A stretch of 64,000 nucleotides of DNA from Pseudoflavitalea sp. G-6-1-2 (GCF_012927185.1 NZ_JABBGB010000002.1:1-64000), one strand, 5' to 3'. Positions 45,101 to 53,089 are shown, numbered from the stretch's first letter. Notes: generated by a model not told the origin, from the sequence alone. Numbers and translations are program-made.

Positions 45101-45360
45101 ACTTCGAACTGTTCAATTTGTCCGTCTGCATTTGGTAAGGAGATGATTGTTTTCTGAGCGCCCTTGCCTGTTGCCTTGAACGCCTGTGTTTTCAGAGGAG
45201 CGAAATTCAGCTCAAACAATTTGAAGTCATTTGGAGATGCAAAACGTTTTGCTGCTTTGTCGATGGAGATGGCGGCCGCAGTGTGTGGCCTCCAGTAATC
45301 CTGCGCATGCAGGATCGTTTGGCAAAATATTGCCAAAGCAATTAGTATAACTTTTCTCAT
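42142..45360 (-). CDS. Reprolysin-like metallopeptidase with Fn3 repeats and T9SS sorting domain
   Basis: A 1072-residue secreted protease. A signal peptide (ends LHAQ) and a propeptide-like region (about 20-190) precede a metzincin catalytic domain with HEMGHQLGANH (His342, Glu343, His346, His352), the M12B zinc motif. PKD-like and Fn3-like domains follow (about 420-880), then a PPC-type beta domain (about 895-975, DIDHYKFVTTGG, LTPGTYYVQVYG) and the T9SS type A sorting domain (IIYPNPTKNIV onward). It is likely to degrade extracellular protein. No operon partner. Confidence 0.93.
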   Translation of the reverse strand: MRKVILIALAIFCQTILHAQDYWRPHTAAAISIDKAAKRFASPNDFKLFELNFAPLKTQAFKATGKGAQKTIISLPNADGQIEQFEVVEASNFEPALQAKFPDIRSFSGKGISDKYATLKLSISPQGIQTVVFRTEKENEFIEPYSADHKVYAVFRKQALQTASWKCFTPDQKLQNSITSQVNSSFAAAPGGLKTLRLAQSVTAEYSNYFGATNPSQVALVLAAVNATLTRCNGVFERDLSLHLNLIASTTDVFYYDAATDPYSAAGAGASGLWNDELQYTLSQEIGAANYDIGHLFGASGGGGNAGCIGCVCDDNSKGKGFTSPADNIPQGDNFDIDYVAHEMGHQLGANHTFSYRNEQLGTSVEPGSGITIMGYAGITGMDLAPHSISYFHAISIQQIHNNLSKKSCPVVIPIASNNGAPVANSGGNFTIPVSTPFVLKGSGLDPNAGDQLTYSWEQIDNASPNEYWSFSVAKPDKQSGSNFISNPPTASPVRYFPKMATILKGDTVSGPLPGGSEPANTEALSSVGRILKFRLTVRDNAPYSSATPVSVGQTNFADATVTVLRTGEPFRLVFPNGGDTWKSTQGLQLTWKVGNTVAMPIGVNNVKVSFSSDGGETYNTMIESTPNDGTESIRLPNISTTRARIKIEAIGNIFFDISDKDFTIESVPCLPLEPGDPVVTLTSPTSANVAWKPTPGAISYDVDFVRGLYGGNWLPVAAGITATSINLSDLTGDTAFAVRVRANCAAASSSYVVKGFKINKPPTTFCGGPNSIKLSNVTTSGATISWTAPGFATNYDFDYKLNTSATWISAAAGTSSTTISFTGLPSGTLYDYRVRTNCAGSLNGSSAYITGQFTTLVPPCETPFDVPTNGTISGAATIAVNTTIKGFISERGDIDHYKFVTTGGNILILLNIMTSDLDVKLLNSEGAVVAVADSSGTNVELLRATLTPGTYYVQVYGFNGGSSPSLCYSLRVNQSTPPASLESITADAYRADEQKAIIYPNPTKNIVNINFINFTGKSDLSLFDVNGRVVLSREIHSSSTSIDIAAFPTGVYVLKIKNGGKEVVIRKIVKE

Positions 45361-45534
45361 TTGTGGGGAAGGTTTTGTGATACCGAATTGGTAACAGCAT
45401 AAAATTAATTCAGGCTGTTGCGATTTTGTATCACTTCAATCCACCATAAAAAAAGCTTAATGTTTTGATGAAGATTTATTTAAAGAAGTCGTTCGGAATT
45501 CGAAACCGTCTTTCGTATAAACCGCAGCGATTGC

Positions 45535-47502
45535 CTACTGTTTCAGAAAAGCCATAATGCGCTTGCTCCCTTTGCTTTTCAATACCAGCGTGTATTTGCC
45601 GGGAGCGAGATGCTGAACATTCAGTGTGAAAGAAGTATTTCCATTCAGTGTAACGGGTTGTGTTTGCAATGTTCGTCCATTGATATCGATGATGGCTGCG
45701 ATGGTGGTTTCTTTACCGTATGCTTCTGCAAAGAGCATATCTTTTACAGGATTCGGAAATATGATGAGGTTAGCTGATGGCTGATTTCTTCTTACTGCCA
45801 CTATTTTGCTGTAGGTAACTTTGTTGTCGTTATCTACCATCTTCAGGCGGTAGTATGTTGTACCGGAAAGCGGCGATGCATCACTGTACGAATACCGGTT
45901 GGTCTGTATCTGATTAACTGCTTCTACCCTTCCAATCGCCATGAATTTTTCTCTATCTGTGCTTCGTTCAGCAATAAAATGCGAGACCTGCACCTCTCTT
46001 TCTGTATTCCATTGAAGCAATACCGATGTGTTGTTATTGAGTGCCTGAAATTGTTTCAGCACCAATGGCAGAGCAGCGGGGTTTTTGAGATGCAGCAAAT
46101 ATCCGTCGTCCATGCCACGGGATGTTAATGTGTGTGCATCAGGGCCCGGATCAAAGTCTGTTGTGCCAGTGTAGTAACCGGTGAGATAAATATCGTCGAT
46201 GCCTGCAACTGTAATATTATAGACGGTTTCACGTGTGGCGCCGTATACCTGTTGCGCCCAAACGAAATTTCCGGCGGGAGTTAATTTTACAATGAACACG
46301 TCTTCCTGACCATGAGAATTTAATATTACCGATGCAGGGCCGGGGTCTAAATCGATGGCATCCTGATGTGCGCCGGCTATGTATACATTCCGGTCGGCAT
46401 CTACAGCAAGCGTAGTTGCGTAACAGATAGCCGGACTGGAGAAATTTCTAGCCCAGAGAAAATTGCCGGAACCATCCAGCTTGCAAACGAATCCGTTCAT
46501 GTTGCCATTTCCCGGTAGATTGTAAGTGCCGGGACCGGGATCGAAATCACCGGTTAGGGTGAAGTATCCTCCGAAATACAGATCACCGGCTGCATCCACG
46601 GCTATCGTCTGGCTGAGATCCTGGCCGGGAAGAGATAGAACCTTCACCCATTGCACAATACCCGCAGCATCAACTCTCATCACAAATGGATCCATCAGTC
46701 CCATTGCCGAAATATTGTTTACGACCGGACCGGGAGCCATGTCTGCAGTACCACTAAAATATCCTGTGGTAAAAATATTACCTGCAGCATCGAGGCTAAC
46801 TGCCTGGGCAGTAGCGAAGCCAGTAGCCGGCACTGAAATTACCCAGCTGTATTCGCCTGATGAATTCAGTTTGAGTACATATGCACTTGCGTTTGTGGTG
46901 CCTGCCACCTGATTGGCGATGCCAGGGCCGGGATCGAAGTCTACGGTGGATTGAAAACTTCCTGTGAGAATCAGGTTGCCGGATGCGTCCATTGCAATGT
47001 CCTCCGGATAATCTACGCCTGTACCCCCAATATGTTTTACCCATTGAAAGTTTCCGTCTTTGTCAAGCTTCAGAAGAAATATGTCGCTGTTGCCAAGAGA
47101 AGTCAGTTGAGATACGCCGGGTCCGGGATCGAAATCGGTGGTATTCATAAATTGTCCGGTCAGATAAATATTTCCTGATGGATCCAGCAACATGGTAAAA
47201 CCGATCTCGTGAGAAATACCCCCTATCTGTTTTGCCCAGGCAAAGTTTCCGGCAGTATTCAGTTTTACGATATATGAGTCCCATCCGCCAGCTGATGTCA
47301 TCAGGTATTCTCCTGTTCCCGGATCGAAGTCTGCCGTTTCCAGAAACAAACCACTGATATAGGTATTGCCGGCAGCATCTTTTTGAACAGATCTTACAGC
47401 ATCGTTATTGGGGCCGCCGATATTCTTTACCCAATCGAAAGATGGTTGTGCTTTACAGAGGGTAACGGTAAGCAATAGTGGAAGAAAGATCAGGTACTTC
47501 AT
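45535..47502 (-). CDS. SBBP-type beta-propeller protein with T9SS sorting domain
   Basis: A 655-residue secreted protein. After a signal peptide (ends CKAQ) come about seven 50-60-residue repeats of the SBBP kind, each with a GNxYxTG strand and a DFDPGPG loop (DPGTG, DPGPG, APGPV and similar variants), predicted to form a beta-propeller over residues about 20-470. The C-terminal part has an Fn3-like segment and a T9SS type A sorting domain (LIIFPNPVKDMLFAE onward). No catalytic residues are evident. A surface adhesion or binding role is plausible but not shown. Confidence 0.88.
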   Translation of the reverse strand: MKYLIFLPLLLTVTLCKAQPSFDWVKNIGGPNNDAVRSVQKDAAGNTYISGLFLETADFDPGTGEYLMTSAGGWDSYIVKLNTAGNFAWAKQIGGISHEIGFTMLLDPSGNIYLTGQFMNTTDFDPGPGVSQLTSLGNSDIFLLKLDKDGNFQWVKHIGGTGVDYPEDIAMDASGNLILTGSFQSTVDFDPGPGIANQVAGTTNASAYVLKLNSSGEYSWVISVPATGFATAQAVSLDAAGNIFTTGYFSGTADMAPGPVVNNISAMGLMDPFVMRVDAAGIVQWVKVLSLPGQDLSQTIAVDAAGDLYFGGYFTLTGDFDPGPGTYNLPGNGNMNGFVCKLDGSGNFLWARNFSSPAICYATTLAVDADRNVYIAGAHQDAIDLDPGPASVILNSHGQEDVFIVKLTPAGNFVWAQQVYGATRETVYNITVAGIDDIYLTGYYTGTTDFDPGPDAHTLTSRGMDDGYLLHLKNPAALPLVLKQFQALNNNTSVLLQWNTEREVQVSHFIAERSTDREKFMAIGRVEAVNQIQTNRYSYSDASPLSGTTYYRLKMVDNDNKVTYSKIVAVRRNQPSANLIIFPNPVKDMLFAEAYGKETTIAAIIDINGRTLQTQPVTLNGNTSFTLNVQHLAPGKYTLVLKSKGSKRIMAFLKQ

Positions 47503-47509
47503 ATACCGG

Positions 47510-47517
47510 CAAAAATA
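47510..47517 (-). promoter_or_regulatory. -7 promoter element close to the propeller gene
   Basis: Minus-strand TATTTTTG matches TAnnTTTG and ends only 7 nt before the ATG at 47502. If used, the transcript would be nearly leaderless. No good -33 element is seen, so this may be chance. Confidence 0.25.
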
Positions 47518-47696
47518 GCTGAGTGGTCAGAGAAAGCATGCCGGTGAGAAATGTGGTGCGGAGTGAAACCGATGAGAGATTATAATTGAAGTTGTTGTGT
47601 ATGTTATTGATAGCCAATTAAGTATTGCTGGGATTGGTAACAGGGAGGTATGAGATATAATCACTGATTATGTGACAATTGTCAGTAAAGATCTAA

Positions 47697-47721
47697 TTGC
47701 AGGTGTTTTAATAACCTGCAA
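47697..47721 (-). terminator. Hairpin after the degenerate RRM gene
   Basis: TTGCAGGT (47697-47704) and ACCTGCAA (47714-47721) form an 8-bp stem with a 9-nt loop, 6 nt past the stop codon at 47727. The T-tract on the minus strand is weak (ATTAGAT), so termination may be partial. Confidence 0.5.
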
Positions 47722-47726
47722 TAGTC

Positions 47727-47969
47727 TTAATATTCAGTTGTGTGGGATACTGAAATGATCTTACCATCGAGTGTAGTACTGTGCAAGGTAGAAACTGCGA
47801 GTTCTGCCTCGGAGGATCGGGACATCTCAACCAGGCCATGCCTGTTGGATCGTCCATTATGTTTATTGCGCGACACTACGGCGCTCACCACTGTACCAAA
47901 GGGCTCGAAGATCTTCCTTAGCTGTCTGTCGGTTGTATCGGCACTAAGATTGAAGATCTGGACTGTCAT
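47727..47969 (-). CDS. Small RRM-fold protein with degenerate RNP motifs
   Basis: An 80-residue single-RRM protein from the ATG at 47969 (the frame opens at a TTG and would overlap its neighbour). It aligns without gaps to the RRM at 48372-48680 through the RNP motifs, but the three aromatic RNA-stacking positions are changed: RNP2 Tyr4 is Gln4, and RNP1 Phe44 and Phe46 are His44 and Leu46 (NRHGLVEM instead of RGFGFVEM). Canonical RNA binding is therefore doubtful; protein-protein contact or altered specificity is possible. Downstream of the 83-residue gene on the same strand. Confidence 0.85.
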   Translation of the reverse strand: MTVQIFNLSADTTDRQLRKIFEPFGTVVSAVVSRNKHNGRSNRHGLVEMSRSSEAELAVSTLHSTTLDGKIISVSHTTEY

Positions 47970-48030
47970 AATCCGGAGTTGGTTTGATAAGTGTGCAATC
48001 GGTGTTTGGTATGGTTGTGAGCCTGAACTT

Positions 48031-48282
48031 TTATACAAGTTTCAGGCTGGTGATCTCTGTTCCGCTGTAAATTCTGGAGAGATTTACATCTTTAGAGGTC
48101 TGATAGTTCTGGATATTTTTCTGACCGATGATTCTCCAGAAGTTCTTGCTCTTGAGATCTTCATAGTCTTTGGAAACAACGAAGATACCGATGAACGGCT
48201 CTCTCGATTTCAGGCTAATTTTAACAGCGAGATTTTCTGATTCAACCTTACGTACAAAGGCATCGATTTGTGTAATTGTCAT
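48031..48282 (-). CDS. Conserved small protein of unknown function
   Basis: An 83-residue soluble protein with the pattern TQIDAFVRKVESENLAVKIS, SREPFIGIFV, LKSKNFWRIIG and KDVNLSRIYSGTEITSL. I recall similar short Bacteroidota proteins, sometimes mislabelled in databases, but know of no assigned function. No signal peptide, membrane segment or metal site is visible. It lies between two RRM genes, 61 nt upstream of the degenerate one, and its own promoter region follows the terminator of the intact RRM gene. Association with RNA metabolism is only positional. Confidence 0.7.
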   Translation of the reverse strand: MTITQIDAFVRKVESENLAVKISLKSREPFIGIFVVSKDYEDLKSKNFWRIIGQKNIQNYQTSKDVNLSRIYSGTEITSLKLV

Positions 48283-48324
48283 GTTATTGATTGATGCTAA
48301 AACAATGAAAAACTTCTTAAAAAA

Positions 48325-48351
48325 AGAGTCGCCAGTTTAAATGGCGACTCT
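48325..48351 (-). terminator. Intrinsic terminator of the intact RRM gene
   Basis: A perfect 10-bp stem, 48325-48334 (AGAGTCGCCA) and 48342-48351, with a 7-nt loop, followed on the minus strand by a run of seven T. It lies 20 nt after the stop at 48372 and is the clearest terminator in the window. Confidence 0.9.
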
Positions 48352-48371
48352 GCAATTAACTGAGCATATGT

Positions 48372-48680
48372 TTACCACCTGCTACGTTTGTCGTAGTTGT
48401 TGTTGCTTTTGAAAGGACTCTTAGTGAAGGTCTTTTCAGTTTTTGGTCTGGCTTCAGAAACTCTGATCTGCCTTCCGTCAACTGAAGAATTGTCCAGTTC
48501 CTGAATTGCGTTACGCGCTTCAGTTTCATTTTCCATCTCAACAAATCCGAAACCTCTGGAACGACCTGTTTCTCTGTCAGTGATAACTTTAGCTGAGCTT
48601 ACTTCTCCGTAAGCAGCGAAAAAATTCCTAAGTTCTTCGTCCTGTACATTGAATGACAGGTTAGATACGTAAATGTTCAT
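48372..48680 (-). CDS. RRM-domain RNA-binding protein
   Basis: A 102-residue protein with one canonical RNA recognition motif (1-80): RNP2 IYVSNL (3-8) and RNP1 RGFGFVEM (42-49) with all three aromatic RNA contacts. A basic tail (RPKTEKTFTKSP, ending NNYDKRSRW) probably adds non-specific RNA affinity. Such small RRM proteins are common in Bacteroidota and cyanobacteria and act on RNA structure or stability, sometimes in cold response. It is monocistronic, with its own strong terminator, in a cluster of RNA-binding genes. Confidence 0.95.
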   Translation of the reverse strand: MNIYVSNLSFNVQDEELRNFFAAYGEVSSAKVITDRETGRSRGFGFVEMENETEARNAIQELDNSSVDGRQIRVSEARPKTEKTFTKSPFKSNNNYDKRSRW

Positions 48681-48866
48681 TTTTACAATTTTAAATAGTG
48701 AAATCTGAGTAAGGCAAGAAGTATAGGAATTAAATGCTGAACTTGGCAGATAAACGGCAATACTGATGCGAGCTCAAATAGTAGGATTGAAGGTACGCCA
48801 GATATCCCGACTAACCAATTATATTTTAACTGGTTGAAAGTCAGTGGTGTACTTCCTTGCAATTCA

Positions 48867-49319
48867 TTATTTTACCAAAGATACATTAACTGCAACCAAT
48901 CCTTTATGTCCTCTGGCGATCTCGAAACTTACCTTATCATTCTCGTTCAGCGGTACATTTATATCGTTTGCGTGTACAAAAATGCGTTCTTTGGTAGCGT
49001 TATCGATTATGAATCCGAAGCCTTTCTGATGATTGAAGAAGTTAACAGTACCTAAGTGGATGGGATCTTCTTCGATATCACTTGCTTTCGGAACTCCGAT
49101 CTGAATATCTTCCTGAAGGAAAACTTTCTTTTTGCTGGGATCAGGAGGTGTGTCAGTAAGATTTCCATTCTCATCCAGATAGGCCATTACGAAACCTGAC
49201 CCGGTATTCTGTTCTTTGTTAATCTTTCTTTCCTTCTTCTTCTCTAGCTTTTCCTGCTGCTTCTTCATCCTTTGTTTTTCTTTTTCCCGCTTGTTAAAAG
49301 TTTCCTTTGATTTTGCCAT
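48867..49319 (-). CDS. Cold-shock-domain protein with lysine-rich N-terminus
   Basis: A 150-residue protein from the ATG at 49319 (MAKSKETFNKREKEKQR); an upstream ATG at 49385 would overlap the KAS III gene and is less likely. Residues 1-40 are a highly charged K/E/R-rich helix, probably coiled or RNA-binding. A linker follows, and residues about 87-150 are a cold-shock domain with RNP1-like GFGFI and RNP2-like IFVHAND. It should bind single-stranded RNA or DNA in the cytosol. It is 44 nt downstream of the KAS III-like gene on the same strand. Confidence 0.92.
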   Translation of the reverse strand: MAKSKETFNKREKEKQRMKKQQEKLEKKKERKINKEQNTGSGFVMAYLDENGNLTDTPPDPSKKKVFLQEDIQIGVPKASDIEEDPIHLGTVNFFNHQKGFGFIIDNATKERIFVHANDINVPLNENDKVSFEIARGHKGLVAVNVSLVK

Positions 49320-49362
49320 TAACGATGTTTTTAGTTTATAATAGTTTGCCAGGGATTGATTA

Positions 49363-50436
49363 CTACCACCTGTAGCAAACTGCATTGATATTCATGCCTG
49401 CTCCAACAGAAGCGAACATAATGAGATCTCCGGAGCTCAGTGAGTGACCTTTGATCAATCCTTTATTTACGAGGTGCAGTAACGTGGGAATGGTAGCTAC
49501 GGAGCTGTTTCCCAGCCACTGAATGCTCATTGGCATAATATCGGCCGGTGCCTGATCGATACCAAAAAGCTGATAGAACGATTTCAGAATGGCTTCATCC
49601 ATTTTTTCGTTCGCCTGATGAATGAAGATCTTCTTCAGGTCGTGAATGGATGCCCCACTCTTTTCGAGACAATCCTTCATGGCTGCAGGAACATTTTTCA
49701 GTGCATATTCATACACTTTTCTGCCCTGCATCTTTATATATCCGGTTTCACAGGTTCTGTCTGCATCATAGGATGTTCCCAGATTGATATACGAGACTTC
49801 TTCGTTGCAATCGGAACGGGCGGCTGTGCTCAGAATGCCCATGTCGCGGCCGTTTCCTTCTTTCTTTTGCAGAATGCAGGCCCCTGCTCCATCCGCAAAG
49901 ATCATACTATCCCGGTCAAAAGGGTCAATAATTCTTGATAAAGTTTCAGTACCTATAACAAGAAATGTGGTGCCATTGTTGGCTTTGATGAAACAGTCCG
50001 CCTGAATCAGCGCCTGCAGCCATCCGGGACAACCAAAGAGTATGTCGTACGCAATACAGTTCGGATTATTGATACCGAGTTTGTGCTTCACCCTCGATGC
50101 AAGGGAAGGCACTGTATCCGGCTGAAAAGTTCCGGGTTTGAGATCTCCGTAATTATGCGCAACAATGATCTGATCTATCTGCTCCTTATCTATACCACTG
50201 TCATCAATTGCATCTTTGGCTGCCAATGCGGCCATTTCCGAAGCATTCATTCCGGAGCCTGCATACCTTCGCTCAGCAATTCCGGTAATTTTTTTGAAGT
50301 TCTCAATAATCTGACCTGAGGTCTTATTGATCGCTCCCCCATCCTCATTCAGAAATACTGACGGGATGAAGTCTTCATTTTTTCGGACAACTTCAGGAAT
50401 ATAAGCTCCCGTTCCTATGATGATGTTTCTACTCAT
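49363..50436 (-). CDS. Beta-ketoacyl-ACP synthase III-like enzyme
   Basis: A 357-residue thiolase-fold condensing enzyme. The catalytic triad is visible: Cys136 in FGCPGWLQAL, His273 in FIHQANEKMD and Asn310 in LGNSSVATIP. It would start acyl-chain synthesis by condensing an acyl-CoA with malonyl-ACP, or make a specialised ketoacyl product. It begins at the ATG at 50436, carries extra sequence near residues 25-40, and is not embedded in a fatty acid operon. It is therefore possibly a second, specialised copy rather than the housekeeping FabH. Neighbours are RNA-binding genes with no clear functional link. Confidence 0.9.
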   Translation of the reverse strand: MSRNIIIGTGAYIPEVVRKNEDFIPSVFLNEDGGAINKTSGQIIENFKKITGIAERRYAGSGMNASEMAALAAKDAIDDSGIDKEQIDQIIVAHNYGDLKPGTFQPDTVPSLASRVKHKLGINNPNCIAYDILFGCPGWLQALIQADCFIKANNGTTFLVIGTETLSRIIDPFDRDSMIFADGAGACILQKKEGNGRDMGILSTAARSDCNEEVSYINLGTSYDADRTCETGYIKMQGRKVYEYALKNVPAAMKDCLEKSGASIHDLKKIFIHQANEKMDEAILKSFYQLFGIDQAPADIMPMSIQWLGNSSVATIPTLLHLVNKGLIKGHSLSSGDLIMFASVGAGMNINAVCYRW

Positions 50437-50792
50437 GCTTAGAGGTTATAATACAGAAGCCCTGGTATGGATTTTACTTCAGGAGCAGTTGAATGTAAGC
50501 TTTCTTACATAGTAAATATAGAATCTGATACACACTTGCCTGCGTATGCATCGATAATCGTTCGGAACTCGTCAGAAAATATTCTCCTAATGAGAAAATG
50601 AGCCTTCACAAATGTTGAATACGAGGAAATCAAAATAGGTGCAGGAAGGGAAATATTTCCACTGAAGGTACTAAAAAAAAGTCAGATATGGGCTTTTTGT
50701 TGGGAATCCGCCTTTTACACAGGGTTTCAGCGACACCCGGTTTCCGTTGAGCAGCTAAACTTTTACTGCAATATGCGCTTCATTGTTTTCCG
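50437..50792. other. Divergent intergenic region
   Basis: A 356-nt non-coding stretch between the KAS III-like gene and the HNH gene. It contains a 6-bp inverted repeat TGTAAG-CTTT-CTTACA (50494-50509), near the KAS III start, that could be an operator. It also holds a perfect 12-nt palindrome GGAAATATTTCC (50649-50660). Neither has a T-tract. I see no coding remnant or RNA gene. Confidence 0.4.
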
Positions 50793-51590
50793 ATGTTTTA
50801 CTTTCGCAGCAAACCAGCGAGGATGGATTGTTACAATTGCGGAACCACCCTGAACAGGAAAACCAGATCAGCAGAACATATCTTACCCAACTCAATCGGA
50901 GGCAAACGCAAAGCATTCAATCTGTTGTGCAAAGCCTGCAATGAACAGTTCGGCAGAACCATCGATAATGAACTCGCTTCAAAACTGGCCCGGTTCTACT
51001 CTTTGCTGAATGCAGGCACCCCCACCTCCGAAAATGCCGCAGCAGCATTCAGAAAGGACGGAAACAAAGCTGCCCATGCCCGGTTCATTTCCGACGTAAA
51101 GCTTAGTCACTCCTTCTCCGGAAGCCCCGGCTATTTCAGGGCTATCGCCAAGATCTGCCTCAACTACTATCTTACAAAAGGCTATTCCAGACAATACATC
51201 GATGCTGTAAGATCATTCATCAGAGGTGAGAACGATGCACTCGTTCATTATTACTACGCACCCGAAACCGGATTGGTTTATCAACCGGCCGAAAAGGAAG
51301 TCTCGCATGTGGTGCACCTGCATGGCAGCAAAGAATCCGGACTTCTGTATGCGTATATTGAATTGTACAATATGCAGAACCTCATCTGCATTTTTACTTC
51401 CGACTACAATGGAGATAACATCGATGTTACCTATTGCTGGGATGTGATCAGCGGTGAAGAGCTGGTTAGAAAACTGTCGATCGGCCTCACAAGAGAGCAG
51501 CTGCTGCAACCGAAGCAATCCTCCGCTGCCATGGAAAAACAGTTATTCCCCCGCTTTGAAAGGATATTGAAACTCATTAACAATCATTAA
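50793..51590 (+). CDS. HNH endonuclease-like protein
   Basis: A 265-residue protein with an N-terminal zinc-finger HNH module: CYNCG, then SAEHILPNSIGG, then CKACNEQFG, giving the CxxC-H-CxxC pattern of metal-supported HNH nucleases. The ATG at 50793 or the one at 50823 (MDCYNCG) could be used. The remaining 200 residues are predicted alpha/beta and not recognised. Such stand-alone HNH proteins may act in defence or be mobile-element relics, but nothing mobile is seen next to it. It may be cotranscribed with the next gene. Confidence 0.8.
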   Translation: MFYFRSKPARMDCYNCGTTLNRKTRSAEHILPNSIGGKRKAFNLLCKACNEQFGRTIDNELASKLARFYSLLNAGTPTSENAAAAFRKDGNKAAHARFISDVKLSHSFSGSPGYFRAIAKICLNYYLTKGYSRQYIDAVRSFIRGENDALVHYYYAPETGLVYQPAEKEVSHVVHLHGSKESGLLYAYIELYNMQNLICIFTSDYNGDNIDVTYCWDVISGEELVRKLSIGLTREQLLQPKQSSAAMEKQLFPRFERILKLINNH

Positions 51591-51640
51591 CATTTTTGCA
51601 ACCGCCTCCATTTCTCCTTCTGCAAGGAAAACGTATCTTT

Positions 51641-52180
51641 ATGCAGATGATACGGATATTACTCACTGCCACCATTTTGATCTCAGCCGCTGTCGCAAAA
51701 GCACAGCTGCCGATGCCTTACGGATACATGAATGGCATTCAGCCCGGCTTCGGATCATTCAACCGTTCAATCGATACCAGCCATATTCAGAAGAAATGGT
51801 TCCTCACAAATTCAGTGGGTTTTTCAACTGGCTTTATGGGCTATAATGGAGGCAACAGCAGTTTTTTATCCGCTCCCATGAGTGTACAGCTGAACCGTCA
51901 GCTGAATAATACAGTAACTGCATTTGCTGGGGTATCTGTGGCTCCTGCTTATTTCCCGCATGCTGGAGTGTTGTATCAGCCGATCAATAACAAGTATAAT
52001 AATTTCATGACTACAAGTGGCTTTGGAAATTATACCACTGCGCAGATGGGTTTGATGTATACGAATCCTGAAAGAACGTTTTCTATTTCAGGAAGCATTG
52101 GTGTTGGAAGAAGTGATTTTTATGGAAGAACACCGATGTTTAATCCAGCGGGCTCGCCGTGGAACAGAAATGGGAAGTAA
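51641..52180 (+). CDS. Secreted or outer-membrane protein of unknown function
   Basis: A 179-residue protein from the ATG at 51641 (AAGGAAAA lies upstream; the longer frame opens at a TTG). It has a signal peptide (MQMIRILLTATILISAAVAKAQ). The mature part alternates hydrophobic and polar residues with many Gly, Asn, Ser and aromatics (SVGFSTGFMGYNGGNSSF, TFSISGSIGVGRSDFYG), as in small outer-membrane beta-barrels. I do not recognise a family. It is 50 nt after the HNH gene and converges directly on the transglycosylase gene. Confidence 0.65.
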   Translation: MQMIRILLTATILISAAVAKAQLPMPYGYMNGIQPGFGSFNRSIDTSHIQKKWFLTNSVGFSTGFMGYNGGNSSFLSAPMSVQLNRQLNNTVTAFAGVSVAPAYFPHAGVLYQPINNKYNNFMTTSGFGNYTTAQMGLMYTNPERTFSISGSIGVGRSDFYGRTPMFNPAGSPWNRNGK

Positions 52181-53089
52181 CTATTTCGCCGCCGGCAACT
52201 TCAACACATACGAAGCTCCCCCACTCACCGTGAGCGACCGTCCTTTCAGCCACGGATTCAGCAATCTCAACTCCTTGTAAGTGGTGCCCTGCGAAATGGC
52301 AAATGCTGCAAGGTCAGCAATAGAGCTGCTAACCATTACTTCACGATACGGAACTGGCTGATACAATTCTTTTGCAGGCAGCTCCAATCCCAGCGACTTC
52401 GCATTCTTCAACAGATGTTTGAAAGTGAGTATCCTGAAAATATACCGATTGGTTTCTTCCGGCAGCAGCAGGTCGTAATAATTCATCGATTGCTGAAAGC
52501 CCGCCTGCGCGCCGTATCCGGCCATGCCACAGTTGTAAGAAGCCGCAGCAGCCGTCCAGCTTCCGAAGCGCGCATAAGCTTGTTTGAAATACTGGCAGGC
52601 CGCATCCGTGGAGCGAATCAGATCATTTCTGTAATCTACTTCCTGATTTATTTTCAGATCATACATCGGTGCAGTTCCGGGCATGAATTGCCAAAAGCCC
52701 ACTGCTCCTGCTTTGGAAACTGCATTGGGTACGAGGGTGCTTTCTGCCGCACACACATATTTGAAATCGTTGGGAACTCCGTTTGCTTTGAGCCGTTCTT
52801 CGATAACCGGAAAATACCGCCCGGCCAGTTTTGTTACCATCAATACGTTGTACCTGCTTTGAAGATTGATCAGCAATTCCCGGTCGAGCCGTTCCTTTAC
52901 ATCCCAGCGATGAAGCGGCACCGGCTCTCCTGCAAAATCTATGGAATCGGGAATGATGCTGAAACTGTTTTGTATTCCGGCTTCTGCATTGTTCTGCTTG
53001 TTATCGCGAAAGGCAAGCTGACAGCAGATCAACAGCGCAATCAATGCGCCACTCAGAAATGGAGCGAGATGATTGGGTAAGTTTTTCAT
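52181..53089 (-). CDS. Lytic transglycosylase with LysM-like C-terminus
   Basis: A 302-residue cell-wall enzyme from the ATG at 53089 (MKNLPNHLAPFL, membrane-targeting helix); the frame continues upstream to 53272 through promoter space. The SLT domain (about 85-220) has the catalytic Glu in AAESTLVPNAVSKAGAVGFWQ and the later ASYNCGMAGYG motif, as in MltD-type transglycosylases that cleave peptidoglycan to anhydromuropeptides. The last 50 residues (GTTYKELRLLNPWLKG) resemble a degenerate LysM. It is divergent from the secreted-protein gene at 53304. Confidence 0.9.
   Translation of the reverse strand: MKNLPNHLAPFLSGALIALLICCQLAFRDNKQNNAEAGIQNSFSIIPDSIDFAGEPVPLHRWDVKERLDRELLINLQSRYNVLMVTKLAGRYFPVIEERLKANGVPNDFKYVCAAESTLVPNAVSKAGAVGFWQFMPGTAPMYDLKINQEVDYRNDLIRSTDAACQYFKQAYARFGSWTAAAASYNCGMAGYGAQAGFQQSMNYYDLLLPEETNRYIFRILTFKHLLKNAKSLGLELPAKELYQPVPYREVMVSSSIADLAAFAISQGTTYKELRLLNPWLKGRSLTVSGGASYVLKLPAAK

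Noticed and set aside
45535-47502. Periodic DNA repeats considered as a CRISPR array or minisatellite
   Set aside because: They encode propeller blades in frame, the units differ in sequence, and no Cas gene is near.
48813-48835. Imperfect hairpin AACCAATTA/TAACTGGTT after the cold-shock gene
   Set aside because: One mismatch, AT-rich and without a T-tract, so not called as a terminator.
49320-49385. Upstream ATG extension of the cold-shock protein
   Set aside because: It would overlap the KAS III gene by 23 nt, and the family starts at MAKSKE at 49319.
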